DNA from: Elmis aenea
Taxonomy: Eukaryota > Arthropoda > Insecta > Coleoptera > Elmidae
Assembly (NCBI GenBank): GCA_947652605.1
Contig: CANTFG010000005.1
Span: 62,001-126,000 of the forward strand
Direction: 5' to 3'
Length of the DNA: 64,000 bases
Shown here: positions 1 to 9,313 of the stretch, piece after piece
How the letters are laid out: the number at the start of each line of letters is the position of its first letter
Numbering within the stretch: position 1 is the first letter of the stretch
Notes under the pieces: generated by a model
The model's input: the letters and a program-made list of their open reading frames with translations, nothing else
Database searches by the model: none
Told to the model about the DNA's origin: nothing
Made by a program: the position numbers and the translations under genes

Positions 1-280
1 ATTTAGGGGCTAATAATCCTTAATTCGCTCATAACTAATGTGTATAAGAAGTTTGAAGCCATTTGCTGTAGTTTTAAGAAAATCGATTTTTTTGTCGAAA
101 AAAGTGCAAAGACTATAGCCTTTGTACTTTTCCCATTTTTCGCGAAAAATTAAAAATCGTATTTAGAGGCTAATAATCCTTAACTTGCTCATAACTAACG
201 TGTATAAGAAGTTTGAAGCCATTTGCTATAGTTTTAAGAAAATCGATTTTTTTGTCGAAAAAAGTGCAGAGTATATAGCC
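1..280 (+). repeat. B block 1 (cut by window start)
   Basis: One Bb unit, missing its first few bases at the window edge, is followed by a Bc unit that begins near 157 and is truncated after TATAGCC at 280. A Ba unit presumably lies just outside the window, as in blocks 2-10. Confidence 0.9.
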
Positions 281-570
281 TTTTTTTCTTAGTATTATGC
301 CGTTTGTCTCAACTATTTTGAAATGTAATTTACAAAGTTATTCAAAAAATTAAAAATTTTGAAAATTTTTCTCGAAAACGGCTCATACGATTTTGTTCAA
401 ATTTTAGTATGTTATAGAGTTTATTTTTCTTAGTATAATGCCGTTTGTCTCAACTATTTTGAAATTTAATTTACAAAGTTATTCAAAAAATTAAAAATTT
501 TGAAAATTTTTCTCGAAAACGGCTCATACTTCTTTGTTCAAATTTTAGTATGTTATAGAGTTTATTTTTC

Positions 571-711
571 TTAGTATAATGCCGTTTGTCTCAACTATTT
601 TGAAATTTAATTTACAAAGTTATTCAAAAAATTAAAAATTTTGAAAATTTTTCTCGAAAACGGCTCATACGATTTTGTTCAAATTTTAGTATGTTATAGA
701 GTTTATTTTTC
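571..711 (+). repeat. Family A 141-bp monomer (reference copy)
   Basis: This is a typical A monomer, phased to start at TTAGTATAATGCCG. Consecutive starts at 289, 430, 571, 712 and 853 give an exact 141-bp step. In order it holds GCCGTTTGTCTCAAC, an AT-rich core with AAAATTAAAAATTTTG, TCTCGAAAACGGCTCATACG, TTCAAATTTTAGTATG and a T-rich end (TTTATTTTTCTT). GC is 31 of 141 by hand count. Common variants are AAATGTAAT for AAATTTAAT, ATTGAAAA for ATTAAAAA, CTCTTTTG for CTATTTTG, CTTATACG for CTCATACG, and TTTAAATTTT for TTCAAATTTT. These variants act as markers for higher-order structure. The length is a multiple of three, yet stop codons fall in all six frames of the monomer, so it is not coding. 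Confidence 0.95.
581..664 (+). other. 84-bp imperfect dyad in family A
   Basis: GCCGTTT (581-587) and AAACGGC (658-664) are exact reverse complements and enclose the AT-rich core of the monomer. Inside, TTTAATTT and AAATTAAAAA also pair in part, so one strand could fold into a long imperfect hairpin of about 84 nt, or about 93 nt in the 150-bp form. Both arms are kept in nearly all A monomers. The few exceptions include GCTGTTT copies (for example near 39,474 and 43,073) and CCGTCTG copies (for example near 48,993). Confidence 0.7.
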
Positions 712-1162
712 TTAGTATAATGCCGTTTGTCTCAACTATTTTGAAATGTAATTTACAAAGTTATTCAAAAAATTAAAAATTTTGAAAATTTTTCTCGAAA
801 ACGGCTCATACGATTTTGTTCAAATTTTAGTATGTTATAGAGTTTATTTTTCTTAGTATAAGGCCGTTTGTCTCAACTATTTTGAAATGTAATTTACAAA
901 GTTATTCAAAAAATTAAAAATCGTATTTAGGGGCAAATAATCCTTAATTTGCTCATAACTAACGTGTATAAGAAGTTTGAAGCCATTTGCTGTAGTCTTA
1001 TGAAAATCGATTTTTTTGTCGAAAAAAGTGCAAAGACTATAGCCTTTGTACTTTTCCCATTTTTCGCGAAAAATTGAAAATCGTATTTAGGGGCTAATAA
1101 TCCTTAATTCGCTCATAACTAATGTGTATAAGAAGTTTGAAGCCATTTGCTGTAGTTTTAAG

Positions 1163-1174
1163 AAAATCGATTTT
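1163..1174 (+). other. Perfect 12-bp palindrome in family B
   Basis: AAAATCGATTTT equals its own reverse complement and is present in all three B subtypes, including the truncated Bc. Together with the hairpin and the 16-bp palindrome it fills about 70 bp of each complete B unit with dyad symmetry. Confidence 0.85.
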
Positions 1175-1183
1175 TTTGTCGAA

Positions 1184-1215
1184 AAAAGTGCAAAGACTAT
1201 AGCCTTTGTACTTTT
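1184..1215 (+). other. Short inverted repeat (hairpin) in family B
   Basis: The arms AAAAGTGCAAAG (1184-1195) and CTTTGTACTTTT (1204-1215) are reverse complements at 11 of 12 positions, around the 8-base loop ACTATAGC. The hairpin recurs in all Ba and Bb units. In Bc the left arm has changed to GTGCAGAG and the right arm is lost at the join to family A. In blocks 12-14 the loop of the first unit is 4 bases longer (TATA inserted). Any function, such as protein binding or cruciform extrusion, is unknown. Confidence 0.8.
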
Positions 1216-1218
1216 CCC

Positions 1219-1234
1219 ATTTTTCGCGAAAAAT
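1219..1234 (+). other. Perfect 16-bp palindrome in family B
   Basis: ATTTTTCGCGAAAAAT equals its own reverse complement. It lies 3 bp after the right arm of the hairpin at 1184-1215 and recurs in every Ba and Bb unit. Bc units lack it because they are cut short before this point. It could be a binding site for a dimeric protein or only a by-product of AT-rich sequence; the CGCG centre makes chance somewhat less likely. Confidence 0.85.
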
Positions 1235-1364
1235 TAAAAATCGTATTTAGAGGCTAATAATCCTTAACTTGCTCATAACTAACGTGTATAAGAAGTTTGA
1301 AGCCATTTGCTATAGTTTTAAGAAAATCGATTTTTTTGTCGAAAAAAGTGCAGAGTATATAGCC

Positions 1365-3000
1365 TTTTTTTCTTAGTATTATGCCGTTTGTCTTAACTAT
1401 TTTGAAATTTAATTTACAAAGTTATTCAAAAAATTAAAAATTTTGAAAATTTTTCTCGAAAACGGCTCATACGATTTTGTTCAAATTTTAGTATGTTATA
1501 GAGTTTATTTTTCTTAGTATAATGCCGTTTGTCTCAACTATTTTGAAATTTAATTTACAAAGTTATTCAAAAAATTGAAAATTTTGAAAATTTTGAAAAT
1601 TTTTCTCGAAAACGGCTTATACGATTTTGTTCAAATTTTAGTATGTTATAGAGTTTATTTTTCTTAGTATAAGGCCGTTTGTCTCAACTATTTTGAAATG
1701 TAATTTACAAAGTTATTCAAAAAATTAAAAATTTTGAAAATTTTTCTCGAAAACGGCTCATACGATTTTGTTCAAATTTTAGTATGTTATAGAGTTTATT
1801 TTTCTTAGTATAATGCCGTTTGTCTCAACTATTTTGAAATTTAATTTACAAAGTTATTCAAAAAATTAAAAATTTTGAAAATTTTTCTCGAAAACGGCTC
1901 ATACTTCTTTGTTCAAATTTTAGTATGTTATAGAGTTTATTTTTCTTAGTATAATGCCGTTTGTCTCAACTATTTTGAAATTTAATTTACAAAGTTATTC
2001 AAAAAATTAAAAATTTTGAAAATTTTTCTCGAAAACGGCTCATACGATTTTGTTCAAATTTTAGTATGTTATAGAGTTTATTTTTCTTAGTATAATGCCG
2101 TTTGTCTCAACTATTTTGAAATTTAATTTACAAAGTTATTCAAAAAATTGAAAATTTTGAAAATTTTTCTCGAAAACGGCTCATACGATTTTGTTCAAAT
2201 TTTAGTATGTTATAGAGTTTATTTTTCTTAGTATAATGCCGTTTGTCTCAACTATTTTGAAATTTAATTTACAAAGTTATTCAAAAAATTAAAAATTTTG
2301 AAAATTTTTCTCGAAAACGGCTCATACGATTTTGTTCAAATTTTAGTATGTTATAGAGTTTATTTTTCTTAGTATAATGCCGTTTGTCTCAACTATTTTG
2401 AAATTTAATTTACAAAGTTATTCAAAAAATTGAAAATTTTGAAAATTTTTCTCGAAAACGGCTCATACGATTTTGTTCAAATTTTAGTATGTTATAGAGT
2501 TTATTTTTCTTAGTATAATGCCGTTTGTCTCAACTATTTTGAAATTTAATTTACAAAGTTATTCAAAAAATTAAAAATTTTGAAAATTTTTCTCGAAAAC
2601 GGCTCATACGATTTTGTTCAAATTTTAGTATGTTATAGAGTTTATTTTTCTTAGTATAATGCCGTTTGTCTCAACTATTTTGAAATGTAATTTACAAAGT
2701 TATTCAAAAAATTAAAAATTTTGAAAATTTTTCTCGAAAACGGCTCATACGATTTTGTTTAAATTTTAGTATGTTATAGAGTTTATTTTTCTTAGTATAA
2801 TGCCGTTTGTCTCAACTATTTTGAAATTTAATTTACAAAGTTATTCAAAAAATTAAAAATTTTGAAAATTTTTCTCGAAAACGGCTCATACGATTTTGTT
2901 CAAATTTTAGTATGTTATAGAGTTTATTTTTCTTAGTATAAGGCCGTTTGTCTCAACTATTTTGAAATGTAATTTACAAAGTTATTCAAAAAATTAAAAA
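1365..3000 (+). repeat. A run 2, eleven monomers plus a partial
   Basis: Monomers start at 1373, 1514, 1664, 1805 and then every 141 bp to 2933. The first has TATTATGCCG and GTCTTAAC. One 150-bp form begins at 1514. Most of this run (about 1690-2990) recurs at about 9314-10,614, a constant offset of 7624 bp. Confidence 0.92.
1514..1663 (+). repeat. Family A 150-bp variant with a 9-bp internal duplication (reference copy)
   Basis: The monomer start moves 150 bp here (1514 to 1664) because a 9-bp unit, GAAAATTTT, occurs three times in a row instead of twice. The extra copy is probably replication slippage or unequal exchange within the AT core, later spread by amplification. Dozens of copies occur. 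Up to about 20 kb this form usually goes with CTTATACG downstream, as here. In the 39-55 kb part many copies have CTCATACG, so the two variants have been separated by recombination. Confidence 0.92.
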
Positions 3001-3444
3001 TCGTATTTAGGGGCAAATAATCCTTAATTTGCTCATAACTAACGTGTATAAGAAGTTTGAAGCCATTTGCTGTAGTCTTATGAAAATCGATTTTTTTGTC
3101 GAAAAAAGTGCAAAGACTATAGCCTTTGTACTTTTCCCATTTTTCGCGAAAAATTGAAAATCGTATTTAGGGGCTAATAATCCTTAATTCGCTCATAACT
3201 AATGTGTATAAGAAGTTTGAAGCCATTTGCTGTAGTTTTAAGAAAATCGATTTTTTTGTCGAAAAAAGTGCAAAGACTATAGCCTTTGTACTTTTCCCAT
3301 TTTTCGCGAAAAATTAAAAATCGTATTTAGAGGCTAATAATCCTTAACTTGCTCATAACTAACGTGTATAAGAAGTTTGAAGCCATTTGCTATAGTTTTA
3401 AGAAAATCGATTTTTTTGTCGAAAAAAGTGCAGAGTATATAGCC
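3001..3444 (+). repeat. B block 3 (Ba-Bb-Bc)
   Basis: Units start at 3001, 3161 and 3321, with the same subtype order and junctions as block 2. It opens the first 952-bp composite unit. Confidence 0.93.
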
Positions 3445-3952
3445 TTTTTTTCTTAGTATTATGCCGTTTGTCTTAACTATTTTGAAATTTAATTTACAAA
3501 GTTATTCAAAAAATTAAAAATTTTGAAAATTTTTCTCGAAAACGGCTCATACGATTTTGTTCAAATTTTAGTATGTTATAAAGTTTATTTTTCTTAGTAT
3601 AATGCCGTTTGTCTCAACTATTTTGAAATGTAATTTACAAAGTTATTCAAAAAATTAAAAATTTTGAAAATTTTTCTCGAAAACGGCTCATACGATTTTG
3701 TTCAAATTTTAGTATGTTATAGAGTTTATTTTTCTTAGTATAATGCCGTTTGTCTCAACTATTTTGAAATTTAATTTACAAAGTTATTCAAAAAATTGAA
3801 AATTTTGAAAATTTTGAAAATTTTTCTCGAAAACGGCTTATACGATTTTGTTCAAATTTTAGTATGTTATAGAGTTTATTTTTCTTAGTATAAGGCCGTT
3901 TGTCTCAACTATTTTGAAATGTAATTTACAAAGTTATTCAAAAAATTAAAAA
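3445..3952 (+). repeat. A run 3, three monomers plus a partial
   Basis: Starts are at 3453, 3594, 3735 (150-bp form) and 3885 (partial, AAGGCCG). The first monomer has GTCTTAAC and ends with GTTATAAAG. Runs 5 and 8 have the same pattern, so all three are copies of one composite unit. Confidence 0.92.
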
Positions 3953-4396
3953 TCGTATTTAGGGGCAAATAATCCTTAATTTGCTCATAACTAACGTGTA
4001 TAAGAAGTTTGAAGCCATTTGCTGTAGTCTTATGAAAATCGATTTTTTTGTCGAAAAAAGTGCAAAGACTATAGCCTTTGTACTTTTCCCATTTTTCGCG
4101 AAAAATTGAAAATCGTATTTAGGGGCTAATAATCCTTAATTCGCTCATAACTAATGTGTATAAGAAGTTTGAAGCCATTTGCTGTAGTTTTAAGAAAATC
4201 GATTTTTTTGTCGAAAAAAGTGCAAAGACTATAGCCTTTGTACTTTTCCCATTTTTCGCGAAAAATTAAAAATCGTATTTAGAGGCTAATAATCCTTAAC
4301 TTGCTCATAACTAACGTGTATAAGAAGTTTGAAGCCATTTGCTATAGTTTTAAGAAAATCGATTTTTTTGTCGAAAAAAGTGCAGAGTATATAGCC
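3953..4396 (+). repeat. B block 4 (Ba-Bb-Bc)
   Basis: Units start at 3953, 4113 and 4273. Standard form; opens a 1084-bp composite unit. Confidence 0.93.
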
Positions 4397-5036
4397 TTTT
4401 TTTCTTAGTATTATGCCGTTTGTCTCAACTATTTTGAAATGTAATTTACAAAGTTATTCAAAAAATTAAAAATTTTGAAAATTTTTCTCGAAAACGGCTC
4501 ATACGATTTTGTTCAAATTTTAGTATGTTATAGAGTTTATTTTTCTTAGTATAATGCCGTTTGTCTCAACTATTTTGAAATTTAATTTACAAAGTTATTC
4601 AAAAAATTAAAAATTTTGAAAATTTTTCTCGAAAACGGCTCATACTTCTTTGTTCAAATTTTAGTATGTTATAGAGTTTATTTTTCTTAGTATAATGCCG
4701 TTTGTCTCAACTATTTTGAAATTTAATTTACAAAGTTATTCAAAAAATTAAAAATTTTGAAAATTTTTCTCGAAAACGGCTCATACGATTTTGTTCAAAT
4801 TTTAGTATGTTATAGAGTTTATTTTTCTTAGTATAATGCCGTTTGTCTCAACTATTTTGAAATGTAATTTACAAAGTTATTCAAAAAATTAAAAATTTTG
4901 AAAATTTTTCTCGAAAACGGCTCATACGATTTTGTTCAAATTTTAGTATGTTATAGAGTTTATTTTTCTTAGTATAAGGCCGTTTGTCTCAACTATTTTG
5001 AAATGTAATTTACAAAGTTATTCAAAAAATTAAAAA
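4397..5036 (+). repeat. A run 4, four monomers plus a partial
   Basis: Starts are at 4405, 4546, 4687, 4828 and 4969 (partial, AAGGCCG). The CATACTTCTTTG form is in the monomer at 4546. Same pattern as runs 1 and 7. Confidence 0.92.
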
Positions 5037-5480
5037 TCGTATTTAGGGGCAAATAATCCTTAATTTGCTCATAACTAACGTGTATAAGAAGTTTGAAGCC
5101 ATTTGCTGTAGTCTTATGAAAATCGATTTTTTTGTCGAAAAAAGTGCAAAGACTATAGCCTTTGTACTTTTCCCATTTTTCGCGAAAAATTGAAAATCGT
5201 ATTTAGGGGCTAATAATCCTTAATTCGCTCATAACTAATGTGTATAAGAAGTTTGAAGCCATTTGCTGTAGTTTTAAGAAAATCGATTTTTTTGTCGAAA
5301 AAAGTGCAAAGACTATAGCCTTTGTACTTTTCCCATTTTTCGCGAAAAATTAAAAATCGTATTTAGAGGCTAATAATCCTTAACTTGCTCATAACTAACG
5401 TGTATAAGAAGTTTGAAGCCATTTGCTATAGTTTTAAGAAAATCGATTTTTTTGTCGAAAAAAGTGCAGAGTATATAGCC
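5037..5480 (+). repeat. B block 5 (Ba-Bb-Bc)
   Basis: Units start at 5037, 5197 and 5357. Standard form. Confidence 0.93.
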
Positions 5481-5988
5481 TTTTTTTCTTAGTATTATGC
5501 CGTTTGTCTTAACTATTTTGAAATTTAATTTACAAAGTTATTCAAAAAATTAAAAATTTTGAAAATTTTTCTCGAAAACGGCTCATACGATTTTGTTCAA
5601 ATTTTAGTATGTTATAAAGTTTATTTTTCTTAGTATAATGCCGTTTGTCTCAACTATTTTGAAATGTAATTTACAAAGTTATTCAAAAAATTAAAAATTT
5701 TGAAAATTTTTCTCGAAAACGGCTCATACGATTTTGTTCAAATTTTAGTATGTTATAGAGTTTATTTTTCTTAGTATAATGCCGTTTGTCTCAACTATTT
5801 TGAAATTTAATTTACAAAGTTATTCAAAAAATTGAAAATTTTGAAAATTTTGAAAATTTTTCTCGAAAACGGCTTATACGATTTTGTTCAAATTTTAGTA
5901 TGTTATAGAGTTTATTTTTCTTAGTATAAGGCCGTTTGTCTCAACTATTTTGAAATGTAATTTACAAAGTTATTCAAAAAATTAAAAA
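5481..5988 (+). repeat. A run 5, three monomers plus a partial
   Basis: Starts are at 5489, 5630, 5771 (150-bp form) and 5921 (partial). Copy of run 3. Confidence 0.92.
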
Positions 5989-6432
5989 TCGTATTTAGGG
6001 GCAAATAATCCTTAATTTGCTCATAACTAACGTGTATAAGAAGTTTGAAGCCATTTGCTGTAGTCTTATGAAAATCGATTTTTTTGTCGAAAAAAGTGCA
6101 AAGACTATAGCCTTTGTACTTTTCCCATTTTTCGCGAAAAATTGAAAATCGTATTTAGGGGCTAATAATCCTTAATTCGCTCATAACTAATGTGTATAAG
6201 AAGTTTGAAGCCATTTGCTGTAGTTTTAAGAAAATCGATTTTTTTGTCGAAAAAAGTGCAAAGACTATAGCCTTTGTACTTTTCCCATTTTTCGCGAAAA
6301 ATTAAAAATCGTATTTAGAGGCTAATAATCCTTAACTTGCTCATAACTAACGTGTATAAGAAGTTTGAAGCCATTTGCTATAGTTTTAAGAAAATCGATT
6401 TTTTTGTCGAAAAAAGTGCAGAGTATATAGCC
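5989..6432 (+). repeat. B block 6 (Ba-Bb-Bc)
   Basis: Units start at 5989, 6149 and 6309. Standard form; opens the only 811-bp composite unit. Confidence 0.93.
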
Positions 6433-6799
6433 TTTTTTTCTTAGTATTATGCCGTTTGTCTCAACTATTTTGAAATGTAATTTACAAAGTTATTCAAAAA
6501 ATTAAAAATTTTGAAAATTTTTCTCGAAAACGGCTCATACGATTTTGTTCAAATTTTAGTATGTTATAGAGTTTATTTTTCTTAGTATAATGCCGTTTGT
6601 CTCAACTATTTTGAAATTTAATTTACAAAGTTATTCAAAAAATTGAAAATTTTGAAAATTTTGAAAATTTTTCTCGAAAACGGCTTATACGATTTTGTTC
6701 AAATTTTAGTATGTTATAGAGTTTATTTTTCTTAGTATAAGGCCGTTTGTCTCAACTATTTTGAAATGTAATTTACAAAGTTATTCAAAAAATTAAAAA
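6433..6799 (+). repeat. A run 6, two monomers plus a partial (shortest run)
   Basis: Starts are at 6441, 6582 (150-bp form) and 6732 (partial). It equals run 3 or 5 less one 141-bp monomer. The first monomer has GTCTCAAC and AAATGTAAT, as in run 4, so the run looks like a recombinant joining the start of a run-4 type to the end of a run-3 type. Confidence 0.9.
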
Positions 6800-7243
6800 T
6801 CGTATTTAGGGGCAAATAATCCTTAATTTGCTCATAACTAACGTGTATAAGAAGTTTGAAGCCATTTGCTGTAGTCTTATGAAAATCGATTTTTTTGTCG
6901 AAAAAAGTGCAAAGACTATAGCCTTTGTACTTTTCCCATTTTTCGCGAAAAATTGAAAATCGTATTTAGGGGCTAATAATCCTTAATTCGCTCATAACTA
7001 ATGTGTATAAGAAGTTTGAAGCCATTTGCTGTAGTTTTAAGAAAATCGATTTTTTTGTCGAAAAAAGTGCAAAGACTATAGCCTTTGTACTTTTCCCATT
7101 TTTCGCGAAAAATTAAAAATCGTATTTAGAGGCTAATAATCCTTAACTTGCTCATAACTAACGTGTATAAGAAGTTTGAAGCCATTTGCTATAGTTTTAA
7201 GAAAATCGATTTTTTTGTCGAAAAAAGTGCAGAGTATATAGCC
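6800..7243 (+). repeat. B block 7 (Ba-Bb-Bc)
   Basis: Units start at 6800, 6960 and 7120. Standard form. Confidence 0.93.
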
Positions 7244-7883
7244 TTTTTTTCTTAGTATTATGCCGTTTGTCTCAACTATTTTGAAATGTAATTTACAAAG
7301 TTATTCAAAAAATTAAAAATTTTGAAAATTTTTCTCGAAAACGGCTCATACGATTTTGTTCAAATTTTAGTATGTTATAGAGTTTATTTTTCTTAGTATA
7401 ATGCCGTTTGTCTCAACTATTTTGAAATTTAATTTACAAAGTTATTCAAAAAATTAAAAATTTTGAAAATTTTTCTCGAAAACGGCTCATACTTCTTTGT
7501 TCAAATTTTAGTATGTTATAGAGTTTATTTTTCTTAGTATAATGCCGTTTGTCTCAACTATTTTGAAATTTAATTTACAAAGTTATTCAAAAAATTAAAA
7601 ATTTTGAAAATTTTTCTCGAAAACGGCTCATACGATTTTGTTCAAATTTTAGTATGTTATAGAGTTTATTTTTCTTAGTATAATGCCGTTTGTCTCAACT
7701 ATTTTGAAATGTAATTTACAAAGTTATTCAAAAAATTAAAAATTTTGAAAATTTTTCTCGAAAACGGCTCATACGATTTTGTTCAAATTTTAGTATGTTA
7801 TAGAGTTTATTTTTCTTAGTATAAGGCCGTTTGTCTCAACTATTTTGAAATGTAATTTACAAAGTTATTCAAAAAATTAAAAA
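7244..7883 (+). repeat. A run 7, four monomers plus a partial
   Basis: Starts are at 7252, 7393, 7534, 7675 and 7816 (partial). Copy of run 4, including CATACTTCTTTG. Confidence 0.92.
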
Positions 7884-8327
7884 TCGTATTTAGGGGCAAA
7901 TAATCCTTAATTTGCTCATAACTAACGTGTATAAGAAGTTTGAAGCCATTTGCTGTAGTCTTATGAAAATCGATTTTTTTGTCGAAAAAAGTGCAAAGAC
8001 TATAGCCTTTGTACTTTTCCCATTTTTCGCGAAAAATTGAAAATCGTATTTAGGGGCTAATAATCCTTAATTCGCTCATAACTAATGTGTATAAGAAGTT
8101 TGAAGCCATTTGCTGTAGTTTTAAGAAAATCGATTTTTTTGTCGAAAAAAGTGCAAAGACTATAGCCTTTGTACTTTTCCCATTTTTCGCGAAAAATTAA
8201 AAATCGTATTTAGAGGCTAATAATCCTTAACTTGCTCATAACTAACGTGTATAAGAAGTTTGAAGCCATTTGCTATAGTTTTAAGAAAATCGATTTTTTT
8301 GTCGAAAAAAGTGCAGAGTATATAGCC
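7884..8327 (+). repeat. B block 8 (Ba-Bb-Bc)
   Basis: Units start at 7884, 8044 and 8204. Standard form. Confidence 0.93.
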
Positions 8328-8835
8328 TTTTTTTCTTAGTATTATGCCGTTTGTCTTAACTATTTTGAAATTTAATTTACAAAGTTATTCAAAAAATTAA
8401 AAATTTTGAAAATTTTTCTCGAAAACGGCTCATACGATTTTGTTCAAATTTTAGTATGTTATAAAGTTTATTTTTCTTAGTATAATGCCGTTTGTCTCAA
8501 CTATTTTGAAATGTAATTTACAAAGTTATTCAAAAAATTAAAAATTTTGAAAATTTTTCTCGAAAACGGCTCATACGATTTTGTTCAAATTTTAGTATGT
8601 TATAGAGTTTATTTTTCTTAGTATAATGCCGTTTGTCTCAACTATTTTGAAATTTAATTTACAAAGTTATTCAAAAAATTGAAAATTTTGAAAATTTTGA
8701 AAATTTTTCTCGAAAACGGCTTATACGATTTTGTTCAAATTTTAGTATGTTATAGAGTTTATTTTTCTTAGTATAAGGCCGTTTGTCTCAACTATTTTGA
8801 AATGTAATTTACAAAGTTATTCAAAAAATTAAAAA
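8328..8835 (+). repeat. A run 8, three monomers plus a partial
   Basis: Starts are at 8336, 8477, 8618 (150-bp form) and 8768 (partial). Copy of runs 3 and 5. Confidence 0.92.
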
Positions 8836-9279
8836 TCGTATTTAGGGGCAAATAATCCTTAATTTGCTCATAACTAACGTGTATAAGAAGTTTGAAGCCA
8901 TTTGCTGTAGTCTTATGAAAATCGATTTTTTTGTCGAAAAAAGTGCAAAGACTATAGCCTTTGTACTTTTCCCATTTTTCGCGAAAAATTGAAAATCGTA
9001 TTTAGGGGCTAATAATCCTTAATTCGCTCATAACTAATGTGTATAAGAAGTTTGAAGCCATTTGCTGTAGTTTTAAGAAAATCGATTTTTTTGTCGAAAA
9101 AAGTGCAAAGACTATAGCCTTTGTACTTTTCCCATTTTTCGCGAAAAATTAAAAATCGTATTTAGAGGCTAATAATCCTTAACTTGCTCATAACTAACGT
9201 GTATAAGAAGTTTGAAGCCATTTGCTATAGTTTTAAGAAAATCGATTTTTTTGTCGAAAAAAGTGCAGAGTATATAGCC
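8836..9279 (+). repeat. B block 9 (Ba-Bb-Bc), last of the dense cluster
   Basis: Units start at 8836, 8996 and 9156. Standard form. After it, no B sequence occurs for 10.7 kb. Confidence 0.93.
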
Positions 9280-9313
9280 TTTTTTTCTTAGTATTATGCC
9301 GTTTGTCTCAACT

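Larger units (their letters stand above)
281..920 (+). repeat. A run 1, four monomers plus a partial
   Basis: Monomers start at 289, 430, 571 and 712. A partial from 853 stops after ATTAAAAA, where B resumes. The monomer at 430 carries the rare CATACTTCTTTG form, and the last one has AAGGCCG for AATGCCG. AAGGCCG closes almost every A run that precedes a B block. Confidence 0.93.
1081..1240 (+). repeat. Family B 160-bp monomer, subtype Bb (reference copy)
   Basis: B units start at TCGTATTTAG and repeat every 160 bp (921, 1081, 1241 in this block). GC is 49 of 160 by hand count, clearly higher than family A. Three subtypes occur in fixed order. Ba has GGGGCAAATAATCC, GTCTTATG and an end in ATTGAAAA. 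Bb has GGGGCTAATAATCC, AATGTG, GTTTTAAG and an end in ATTAAAAA. Bc has GAGGCTAATAATCC, CTATAG and GTGCAGAGTATATAGCC, and is cut short where it joins A. Little similarity to A is visible beyond AT tracts and GCTCATA. I do not recognise the family. Confidence 0.93.
921..1364 (+). repeat. B block 2 (Ba-Bb-Bc, 444 bp)
   Basis: Units start at 921, 1081 and 1241. Bc stops after TATAGCC at 1364 and runs into a shared T tract that leads into A. This is the standard block form, repeated in blocks 3-10 with almost no change. Confidence 0.93.
3001..8835 (+). repeat. Composite B+A higher-order repeat (952, 1084, 952, 811, 1084, 952 bp)
   Basis: Each unit is one 444-bp B block plus a run of A monomers. 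Block starts at 3001, 3953, 5037, 5989, 6800, 7884 and 8836 give these spacings. The 952- and 811-bp units differ by exactly one 141-bp monomer. The 1084-bp unit is the 952-bp type with one more A monomer and without the 9-bp insertion. Adjacent 952 and 1084 units add to 2036 bp, and that pair occurs twice, in opposite order. Unequal exchange in register with the A monomer is the likely source. Confidence 0.9.

Noticed and set aside
281..300. TATA-box or promoter signals in TATAG and AT-rich stretches
   Set aside because: They recur hundreds of times in an AT-rich satellite, and no gene follows.
510..530. CENP-B box candidate around TCTCGAAAACGGCTC
   Set aside because: The TTCG...A..CGGG core does not fit in spacing or bases on either strand.
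1000..1077. A 25-codon open frame from ATG to TGA inside Ba units
   Set aside because: It is short, lies in a 160-bp repeat whose length is not a multiple of three, is lost in Bb and Bc, and has no ribosome site or coding bias. It is a chance frame.
921..1364. B blocks as inserted mobile elements
   Set aside because: No terminal repeats, target-site duplications or coding sequence. B is itself a tandem repeat, and its edges match short homologies with A, so recombination fits better.
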